Positions 54,498 through 64,000 of a stretch of 64,000 nt of DNA are shown piece by piece. Under the pieces are notes generated by a model. The model worked only from the letters and a program-made list of their open reading frames with translations, was not told the DNA's origin and made no database searches. Numbering within the stretch: the first letter of the stretch is position 1; every line of letters starts with the position of its first letter. The DNA comes from Pampus argenteus (Eukaryota > Chordata > Actinopteri > Scombriformes > Stromateidae): the NCBI GenBank assembly GCA_036937835.1, contig CM072876.1, forward strand, positions 16,893,001 through 16,957,000. The letters run 5' to 3'. A program made the position numbers and the translations under genes.

Positions 54498-57400
54498 TCA
54501 GTGTATTACTTGGAGAAAAACATGTTTTTTATTTAATGAAATAAATGATGTTGTTTTAGATTTTCAAGAAATCGTCAATCAAACGATTCTTTCAGCCAAC
54601 ACTAATCCAGGCCTTTTGAGGGCCTTCCACATGTTGGGGCCCCGGATATCTACAGTAGTTCCATTATTCCGTCCCTCATCACCTGATCACCTGATCACCT
54701 GTCATAGATAGGATCATCTTGATCTAGATAAACAGTGTGTTTATCTTTTATTACGGTTTGCAGTAAGGTGCACACCATCTGTTGTCTGTCTTTTCTTTAA
54801 TAAAGTCTTCATTATTACACTTACATTATAAAACGTTCAATACTGCACTTAATTATGCTCATACCAGTAAAGCAAATCTAAACACCATGTGCTGTGCAGT
54901 ATGTATACGTCTGCATGCATATGTTTATGCTGTCATGCTGTATATCTCTATGCTGCACAGTTGCTCTGGAGTCCTGGGCTGCTTAACATGTGATAATGAC
55001 CCCGCTGGCTGAATTTAAATCAGATTACTCTGCTCTCTCGGGACAGCCTGCATGTGTCTCTCACATTAAAAGCTCTTCTTGTAGGAGCTGCTTCCTGCTG
55101 CAGAAAGGGGAGCCGGCGCTGAGCTAGTGAAGCAGGAGCTTGTATAAAAGGCAGAGGTGTGTTAGCTCCGAGGTGTTTTCCCCCCCACGCCTCTGAGGAA
55201 GTGACTCATGCGTGTTTTGGTTTGATGGGCAGATGTGATGATAAGCCTCACAAGCCAGAGTTGGCTGGCGTTATATGGCACTCACATACCGACCACCAGA
55301 AATGAATGGTTTATAATGTGACTGTAACACACGCGAGGGCACATTTACAGCAGCACTTCTTTGTTCTGCGTGATTGCATATTTGACTGAAAGTGCAATTT
55401 AATAAATCTTTTGTGGCATGTTCAGTTATTTTTTAATGAATTTAACTTTGTCCACAAACCAATAAGGCTATTAGAAGAACTAAAACCCCCCTTTGCTTTA
55501 GACTATAAATCATTATTATACTGTATTATTATATTAGTTATTCCAATTTCCTAACAGAGCGGGCTATTTTAGAAGTGGTGCGCTGCAGCAGTCTCAAAAG
55601 AAAACACACCCTCAGGGGTTTTTTATTTCAGATCTCTGCAATTCCAGCACACTGACCTAATTGTAACCTGTTTCCTACCCAAAGCCTTTTCAACGTTTCC
55701 GCTATAACATTTTTAATCTGATATATTCAGATAAGCAAATATTTCTGCAGAATGCAGAAAGGCAACAGTGAAGCACACTTGTGATTCCAGATGCATACAT
55801 GTGAGTATATGATCACAATCATTAATCCAGTTTTTCATCTGCTCACCATGAATTATCAGCCGCCCTCACACACACACAGTGTGTGTGGTGATTCTGTTTT
55901 TCTTATTGTCTTGTGAAAAGGCCGAAACATTTCTGTATCTTTCTGAAATCGATCCAACATTCACACCCTCTTCACACTGTAGGAGAGAGAAAGGAACAAG
56001 ATACATTAGAAACTAACACGAACCACAATAATTAGCCTGTTACAGTGTGAGGAAATTATGACCTCCAAGAGGCAAAGTCAGTGCTCAGTGATTTCCAGTT
56101 TCCATAGTACTGCCATGAATATCTCTTATGGAAGTATAACTATAACAGCTGTAATCAGCTGAAACACACTGGCCTTCGATTGATCATAAAATCTTATTTT
56201 CAGGTAAAAATACGGAAATGAAAATGTCAGTGAAACACTGAAGGTCGACACTGAAGATGGTGAAATCATCACTTAAAGGGGAGCCCGGCCTCAACAGGAG
56301 AATTCACACAATTAGTAGAACAATAACATATATGATGTTATAACCGAACCCGGCTGTTCACACATATTCACACATGTGGACTCAAACAGCTGCTATTCAG
56401 TGTGAATGAGACCCGCGTTTCCAGCCTGGTGCACCCTGCTGAGTTACACTACAGGGGAAAGTTTAGCAAAGCTCAACTTCACACAAATGTCCTCTGGCGC
56501 GGTGCGAGCGACAGCTAGTTGTTCACTCTGGTCTCCACGACGTGCATCTAATGAGGTGCAGAGACTGTTAAAAGAATGACGACGTGGAAAACAAATTGGC
56601 GACATCATTGGTTCATTAGTATAGTTCAACACACACACGCACACACAGAACTACAGATTCATGAGAAAGCAGAGACTGTCTACTACATGTGAACAGTGAA
56701 AGAGGCTTTCCTCGCTGTAATCATTCCTCCTGTTCATACTGGCTATTGAAAGATCTCCATCAAATGTTCTTTCAGTGTAAGTGATGGAGGCCAAAATCCA
56801 CAGTGTGTCCACACAGTCATTTAAAGTAGATGTGAAGCTTCTATGAGGCTTCATCAGTGTGAGTTAGTCACATCAAGTGGATATCTGACACATTTACAGT
56901 CTGTTTAGCATCAAACTCCCTCTTTGTGTTTCCCTGTTGAGCTGTGGTGGAAGTATAGGAACAAAAAAGAGGAACTTTGATACGAAAACACTGTAACGTT
57001 GAAACATATCTACTGGATTTGACTCATTTGGATGCTGAAGCTTCATATTTGCTTCAGATAAACTCAGATAATCTTTTAAACATATTTCTGCTCAGAAGGA
57101 CTGTGGATTGTGTCCCCATTACTTATATTGTAAGTGAACATTATGAAGGGATCCTCCAATGGATGCAAGGCGTCTCGAGTTCTGTGGACTTCTAGAGAGT
57201 CCCCAGAGTTTTCTCAAAAGATGCCTCCTCTCTGTATGGAAAGGAGTAGACTTGTCTTTCATGAACTGCAAATTTGACAAATGTTATAGTGTGAAGAACA
57301 TGCGTTTTATCCCCATATGGCCTATAGCCCTTTTGGAGACTGTGAGCAATCACACATCACTGAGGTTTGCCAGGACTCTGTCTGCAAGTCCAAAGGGTAG

Positions 57401-58379
57401 CTGGCTGCGAGTGCATGTCTGTGAAGCAGGAAGCACACTGGCTTTTCTTCTGCTCTGTGGGTAAAGAAGAACAGATACTTGTTCAAATTGACCACAAAGA
57501 CACTTCCAATAAAGCACAACCTACTGGCTACACCACCAGCTTTACAGACGCTGAGCGTGAGAGACAGTTTAACTGCCCCCTTTCCTCCCATCAAGAGCTC
57601 AAGCTATTTAATCCATGTTTTGCAGCTTTTGTAATTCAGCCTCCACTCAAACACCCCAAGATACTTGTAATTACTGACAATAATTGAGTTTGTGTCGATG
57701 TGAAACACAGCTTGTGCTGGATGGGACTGGGTGGAGAGTGCATTTGTTGTGCTCGTTTGGCAGAATGACAGTGATCCAAAGCTGCAAAGACAACAAGCTC
57801 GGCACCTATTTAAATGTTTGCTGAAATGAAATTAAATGTGACACAATGAGAGGAAAGGGGAGTGGACCCCACAGCCTCATCCGGGGTGGTTGTAATTAAC
57901 TTGTGTGTGACGGGAACACAATTAATACACAAGGGTGTTTATGACAGCGCCGCTAACGTCGCAATGCCATAATTCCGTCAGTCGGGGGGGGGGGACTCAG
58001 TGTTTCACCTGTCAGCTCCTGATTGGAAAAGTTTACCTTAGAACATTCTCTGATGGGAGACTGTGCACACCAAGTGTTATAGTAGGGTAATATTTAGAAT
58101 TATTACATAATTTGCATCAATTTTAATTTCGCGACAGAAGCTCGGAGATTATGTAGAGACTGGTGATTGCCGGTTTTCCTCCGGCTCAGTCTGGTAAGCG
58201 AGAGTTTTCCCTCATTAAGACAATAAGCCTCCAACTGCTCTGCTGAAAACTGCAAAATAGGGAAACTATAAAACTGTGGCTATAGCAGGCAGCTCCCTGG
58301 TGTAAATGTGTACTACAGATTGAGTGTATGAAACATATACCTGAAGTTTGTGCTCAGCAAGTCATGACCTAATACAGGT

Positions 58380-58409
58380 AAAAAAAAAAATATATATATA
58401 TATATATAT
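58380..58409. repeat. (A)n(TA)n microsatellite
   Basis: An A run followed by about nine TA units. Confidence 0.93.
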
Positions 58410-60458
58410 CACAGCCGCTGTTTACACCTATATTTACAGTATGTATGAGAAGCACCGCTCTGCTGCAACACCGACATCTCTTGGATTGCTGCCTAGACTG
58501 CAAGTATGGAGAGTGCACAGGGAGCACAATGTAGATGAGTCTGCTGGGAGTAAAGGCGGGGCCGCGGGTCGAAGCTTTGGCTGACCACCGCGCCGGTCCT
58601 GGTGCCCTTTAGAGCCGCCCAGCTGTGCAAATGAGCACCAGAGCAGGACTGCCAACAGTCAGGCCAAATCACACACATGTAACCAAAGCAATGATCAGTA
58701 TGTTTATTTCCAGGCTTTGTCACGGCCACTTTCTCTTGCCGTGTGACTGTGTGATGTTGTGTTGTGAACAGCCTCCTCTGGAGCCATCTGTTTGGCCTTG
58801 GCCAGCTGGAGGCTTGAGTTCACAAAACCTTTTGCTTCATTCCCTGAACCTTGGGATGCTTTAGAAAGGATAGAAGGAAATCATGAGAGAAACTTGGAAG
58901 TCCAGCCAACTCAGAATGGACTCTGTGGCTCTGTTCCAGCATACATTTCTTAGCTTTTGTGCCCACATGTTTGTTCAACTAGAAAGAAGATCCAGCAAAT
59001 TAAAATCTGCTAGCAGTACACCTGTTTAGCAATTGCACATTATGCTGTCAGGAAGCCCAAAATAAATACAAAAATACAGGTTACAATGATAATAAATAAA
59101 TAATAAAATATGGTGACGATAACGAACCCTAACCCACAATATTAACAGCAAATACACATAAATGACAGACAGAACAAAAAAAAAAACAAAACAAAAAAAC
59201 AACAACAAAGAAACAAAAACAAAGCAGGAAGCCATTAAAACTCGGTTTTAATAGGTTATATAGGTTATGCTGTTATAGACATTTTATTTTCTAATTACAG
59301 GCTCAGGCTTTATTTTGACAGATTCTTAGTATGAAAAAATTGGAACGGGATCTCGGGTCAAAAAACACAGACGTTGTAATACCAAGGTATCAAATATGAG
59401 TTTAGACTTGTAAGATAAGTTATAGTAATATTAATCATGACACAGTATCTCATAATTCAGAACTAAACACGATCAAAAGATGCCGAATTTCCACCTCTCT
59501 TCCAGATACTGAATTTCTTCATTGATCCTCTCCTAATGTTTCATTTCTGTATGTATTTTCCTAATGGCACACAATAAACAAACCTTTCAGATCCTTCTGT
59601 TGCGATCCTTGAGGGCTGAGTAGTTCATATTTAGTCCATATCCCAGGGGGCCTGATATTTTTGCCATGTGCTTCTTCTGTATACGGTATTAATCCTCATT
59701 AGGCTGTAGTAAGGCTCTCATTGACTGCTCTTGGGTCTTTGAACCTGGGGGATGCCTTCTTTTTCACTTTAGGAAGTTGTGAAAAGTGGCCCAGTTGTGT
59801 CCAGGGAGAGTCGCCCCGAGGAGACGAGCGGAGGAGGCAGGAAACACGCTGTTTCCACTGAGAGTGTGTGATCTGTTACAGCTCAATCTGTTTATTTTCA
59901 AAAGTACACTAAACCTGGGGATTTAGTGTACTAATTCTAATATCAATATCAAATGATACATCATTTAAACATTCTAAGCACATCGATATAATGGAAGTTA
60001 TTAGGTTTGTGTGGTACGTTTGAGTATCTCACTGTTCCTGTCAGCCTTACCTCAGGAAATCTATAAACATTAGCATTTTGCATGTCTTGTTTTCATGTGA
60101 TGCACGTGTGTGAAATTAACCATGTTTGCTTTTTTAAAGGAAATAATATACACCATGGCCCAAACATTACCCCAGCCTTAATTAAACTATTTAAATGTAA
60201 CTGAAACCACAAAAAATAATCAAAAGTCAAGTTAAAAATGAACAAATGAATGAATACAGAAATGTTTGTAGAAATTACACAAAAAGAAAAAAAAAAAAAC
60301 TTCCCATAGCTTAAAGGAATAAAATGTCCTACTGTAGGCTGAACTGGAGCAGGAGCAGAATGGGAGCTGATATCAACCAACTAAATGCAGGAAGCCACAG
60401 ATTTTTACCAGAATATCAAGCACTGGTCACTTGTTAAAATGTTTACAATGACTTGTTT

Positions 60459-63104
60459 CTGCAGTAACAGTACATAAGTATAGTGATCTTGATGTAGTTA
60501 AAGTACTGCAGTAACAGTACATAAGTATAGTGATCTTGATGTAGTTAAAGTACTGCAGTAACAGCACATAAGTATAGTGATCTTGGTGTAGTTAAAGTAC
60601 TGCAGTAACAGTACATAAGTATTGTGATCTTGATGTAGTTAAAGTACTGCAGTAACAGCACATAAGTATAGTGATCTTGGTGTAGTTAAAGTACTGCAGT
60701 AACAGTACATAAGTATTGTGATCTTGATGTAGTTAAAGTACTGCAGTAACAGTACATAAGTATTGTGATCTTGATGTAGTTAAAGTACTGCAGTAACAGT
60801 ACATAAGTATAGTGATCTTGGTGTAGTTAAAGTACTGCAGTAACAGTACATAAGTATTGTGATCTTGATGTAGTTAAAGTACTGCAGTAACAGTACATAA
60901 GTATTGTGATCTTGATGTAGTTAAAGTACTGCAGTAACAGTACATAAGTATAGTGATCTTGATGTAGTTAAAGTACTGCAGTAACAGTACATAAGTATAG
61001 TGATCTTGATGTAGTTAAAGTACTGCAGTAACAGTACATAAGTACTGTGATCTTGATGTAGTTAAAGTACTGCAGTAACAGTACATAAGTATAGTGATCT
61101 TGATGTAGTTAAAGTACCGCAGTAACAGTACATAAGTATAGTGATCTTGATGTAGTTAAAGTACCGCAGTAACAGTACATAAGTATAGTGATCTTGATGT
61201 AGTTAAAGTACTGCAGTAACAGTACATAAGTATAGTGATCTTGATGTAGTTAAAGTACTGCAGTAACAGTACGTAAGTATAGTGATCTTGATGTAGTTAA
61301 AGTACCGCAGTAACAGTACATAAGTATAGTGATCTTGATGTAGTTAAAGTACTGCAGTAACAGTACATAAGTATAGTGATCTTGATATAGTTAAAGTACT
61401 GCAGTAACAGTACATAAGTATAGTGATCTTGATGTAGTTAAAGTACTGCAGTAACAGTACATAAGTATAGTGATCTTGATGTAGTTAAAGTACTGCAGTA
61501 ACAGCACATAAGTATAGTGATCTTGGTGTAGTTAAAGTACTGCAGTAACAGTACATAAGTATTGTGATCTTGATGTAGTTAAAGTACTGCAGTAACAGTA
61601 CATAAGTATTGTGATCTTGATGTAGTTAAAGTACTGCAGTAACAGTACATAAGTATAGTGATCTTGATGTAGTTAAAGTACTGCAGTAACAGTACATAAG
61701 TATAGTGATCTTGATGTAGTTAAAGTACTGCAGTAACAGTACATAAGTACTGTGATCTTGATGTAGTTAAAGTACTGCAGTAACAGTACATAAGTATAGT
61801 GATCTTGATGTAGTTAAAGTACCGCAGTAACAGTACATAAGTATAGTGATCTTGATGTAGTTAAAGTACCGCAGTAACAGTACATAAGTATAGTGATCTT
61901 GATGTAGTTAAAGTACTGCAGTAACAGTACATAAGTATAGTGATCTTGATGTAGTTAAAGTACTGCAGTAACAGTACGTAAGTATAGTGATCTTGATGTA
62001 GTTAAAGTACCGCAGTAACAGTACATAAGTATAGTGATCTTGATGTAGTTAAAGTACTGCAGTAACAGTACATAAGTATAGTGATCTTGATGTAGTTAAA
62101 ATACTGCAGTAACAGTACATAAGTATTGTGATCTTGATGTAGTTAAAGTACTGCAGTAACAGTACATTAGTATAGTGATCTTGATGTAGTTAAAGTACTG
62201 CAGTAACAGTACATAAGTATAGTGATCTTGATGTAGTTAAAGTACTGCAGTAACAGTACGTAAGTATAGTGATCTTGATGTAGTTAAAGTACCGCAGTAA
62301 CAGTACATAAGTATAGTGATCTTGATGTAGTTAAAGTACCGCAGTAACAGTACATAAGTATAGTGATCTTGATGTAGTTAAAATACTGCAGTAACAGTAC
62401 ATAAGTATTGTGATCTTGATGTAGTTAAAGTACTGCAGTAACAGTACATTAGTATAGTGATCTTGATATAGTTAAAGTACTGCAGTAACAGTACATAAGT
62501 ATTGTGATCTTGATGTAGTTAAAGTACTGCAGTAACAGTACATAAGTATTATGATCTTGATGTAGTTAAAGTACTGCAGTAACAGTTCATAAGTATAGTG
62601 ATCATGATGTAGTTAAAGTACTGCAGTAACAGTACATAAGTATTGTGATCTTGATGTAGTTAAAGTACTGCAGTAACAGTACATAAGTATTATGATCTTG
62701 ATGTAGTTAAAGTACTGCAGTAACAGTTCATAAGTATAGTGATCTTGATGTAGTTAAAGTACTGCAGTAACAGTACATAAGTATAGTGATCATGATGTAG
62801 TTAAAGTACTGCAGTAACAGTACATAAGTATAGTGATCTTGATGTAGTTAAAATACTGCAGTAACAGTACATAAGTATTGTGATCTTGATGTAGTTAAAG
62901 TACTGCAGTAACAGTACATAAGTATTATGATCTTGATGTAGTTAAAGTACTGCAGTAACAGTACATAAGTATAGTGATCATGATGTAGTTAAAGTACTGC
63001 AGTAACAGTACATAAGTATAGTGATCTTGATGTAGTTAAAGTACTGCAGTAACAGTACATAAGTATAGTGATCTTGATGTAGTTAAAGTACTGCAGTAAC
63101 AGTA
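60459..63104 (+). repeat. 47-bp satellite array, 56 full units plus a partial one
   Basis: The unit reads CTGCAGTAACAGTACATAAG, then TATAGTGATCTTGATGTAGT, then TAAAGTA. The first unit begins at 60459 and the 57th (partial) at 63091. The distance, 2,632 bp, is exactly 56 x 47, so there is no net insertion or deletion. Units differ at a few positions (TATAGTG/TATTGTG/TACTGTG/TATTATG; TTGATG/TTGGTG; TACTGC/TACCGC; ACATAAG/ACGTAAG/ACATTAG). Most units carry the 10-bp palindrome TACTGCAGTA at the unit junction. The array abuts a teleost composite repeat at 63105 that begins in the same kind of sequence, so it is probably an internal expansion of that element. Confidence 0.98.
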
Positions 63105-63175
63105 GTGACTGATATATTATTATATATGACATCATTAGATTATTAATACTGAAGCAGCATGTTACTGTTGTAGTC

Positions 63176-63384
63176 CAGTGGTTCCCAACCTAGGGGTCGG
63201 GCCCCTCCAAAGGGTCACCAGATAAATCTGAGGGGTCATGAGATGATTGAAAAATTATTGAAATGAAACCATGTGAGAAGTTTAGAGGTAAAAATCACTA
63301 TTTGGTGGAGCTGTTACCAACTCATAGACATGTGAAACACTGCTTTTAGTGAGACGTCAGAAGACTAAAAGGTTGAAACCACTG
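63176..63384 (+). mobile_element. hAT-like MITE (non-autonomous DNA transposon)
   Basis: A 209-bp element starts CAGTGGTTCCCAACCT and ends AGGTTGAAACCACTG. These are near-perfect terminal inverted repeats of the hAT type (CAGNGGTTC...). There is no open frame for a transposase, so it depends on a helper. The 8-bp sequences on either side (TTGTAGTC and GTTTCATC) do not match, so the target duplication is lost or the insertion is old. The internal GGGGTCGGGCCCCT and GAGGGGTCATGAGATGATTG words are familiar from fish repeats. Confidence 0.6.
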
Positions 63385-63498
63385 GTTTCATCTTTAACAA
63401 TGTGTTGTATTTTAAAAGCTTCTTCTATTATCCATTGAGTCAAATCTGCATCTGAACAGTAACTAAAGCTGTCAGATAAATGTAGTGGAGTAGAAATT

Positions 63499-63499
<1 letters not shown>

Positions 63500-63549
<50 letters not shown>
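63500..63549. repeat. (AT)n microsatellite
   Basis: About 24 AT units with no interruption, inside the composite repeat. Confidence 0.97.
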
Positions 63550-63552
<3 letters not shown>

Positions 63553-63600
63553 ATAAAGTAGCATCATTTGGAAATACACTAGTAAAGTACTTGAGCAGAT

Positions 63601-64000
63601 AAAAAAGAAAAAAAGTTTGGTGTACAAAATGCTAGATTCTGACAGCAGAAACCTGTTCAGAGCTCATCTCATCAATGTTGGATTTCTACTGTAAACATCA
63701 TCTCCAAGCATAACCCACACAGACAGACCAACATCTCTATTTCAACTTTATTCACCACCACACTGGTAGGAGCAGAGTTTAAAACAAGTGAAACGGTAAA
63801 TATAAATTTTATATAAAAGATGAAACAACAGTTTGGAATACACATGCCACAGAAGACCACCGTGCCTATACTCATCATCCAGTTCTAAAGTGAAATAGAA
63901 TATGGAGATTTTTAGAAATGAAAGGTGACACCAGTATATAATGAGTTAGAGGTGATGAGTAATAAATAACTGCCTCAGTGTCCAATTTCCCAAACAAGGT
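63601..64000. other. Terminal 400 bp, nothing recognised
   Basis: AT-rich sequence without a supported gene, RNA or repeat. The 68-codon minus-strand frame at 63672-63878 has no recognisable features. Confidence 0.6.

Larger units (their letters stand above)
50485..60458. other. Intergenic region, no gene seen
   Basis: No recognisable exons or RNA genes on either strand. It holds AT microsatellites (54431-54497, 58391-58409), a TTCAACTTC-like pyrimidine-rich stretch (53140-53420) and a repeat-poor block at 57820-58010 with several ATTAATTA-like words. The rest is unassigned AT-rich sequence. Confidence 0.65.
63105..63600 (+). repeat. Teleost composite repeat following the satellite
   Basis: GTGACTGATATATTATTATA, ATGACATCATTAGATTATTA and GCATGTTACTGTTGTAG precede a hAT-like insert (63176-63384). 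AACAGTAACTAAAGCTGTCA, GATAAATGTAGTGGAGTAGA and GTAGTATAAAGTAGCATCAT follow. This is the word order of a repeat I know from many percomorph genomes. An AT microsatellite (63500-63549) has expanded within it. Confidence 0.55.

Noticed and set aside
60459..63104. CRISPR-like array of regular repeats
   Set aside because: The 47-bp units are contiguous and nearly identical, with no variable spacers and no cas genes, in a vertebrate genome. It is a satellite.

Overview
This is a vertebrate nuclear genomic window, most likely from a ray-finned (probably percomorph) fish. The evidence is a multi-exon vertebrate receptor gene with GT-AG introns, an eukaryotic tRNA gene pair with internal Pol III boxes, AT-rich DNA full of microsatellites, and several interspersed sequences I recognise from general familiarity with teleost genomes. 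No database search was possible, so the species is not determined.

Region 1 (1-~23,970): the 3' half of one plus-strand gene, an EphA7 receptor tyrosine kinase (epha7). Twelve coding exons (2979-3103, 4525-4693, 7228-7336, 8935-8990, 11414-11539, 11994-12179, 12969-13030, 13264-13473, 14328-14477, 17648-17841, 18484-18639, 19563-19677) join in one frame to 552 residues plus a stop. They encode the second fibronectin III domain, transmembrane helix, juxtamembrane segment, complete tyrosine kinase domain, SAM domain and a C-terminal GVQV PDZ-type tail. The ephrin-binding, cysteine-rich and first FNIII exons lie upstream of the window. The 3' UTR is about 4.3 kb, with two Pumilio-type motifs near its end.

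Region 2 (~23,970-36,500): intergenic DNA with no gene that I can support. It holds microsatellites, a 105-bp pentanucleotide array and several diverged teleost repeat fragments.

Region 3 (36,504-38,139): two copies of a ~315-bp segment, each carrying an identical intact tRNA-Asp(GTC) gene with a TTTT terminator.

Region 4 (38,140-60,458): more apparently non-coding DNA. It includes a LINE-like reverse transcriptase tail, a composite teleost repeat, a frameshifted coiled-coil-like fragment near 49.1-49.6 kb and a ~790-bp CAGA-type array that opens all reading frames artificially.

Region 5 (60,459-63,600): a strikingly regular 47-bp satellite (56 whole units, no net indel) with nested higher-order structure. 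It sits directly against a teleost composite repeat that contains a hAT-like MITE. The most noteworthy points are this satellite, a possible in-frame alternative splice donor just after the epha7 transmembrane segment, and the duplicated tRNA genes.
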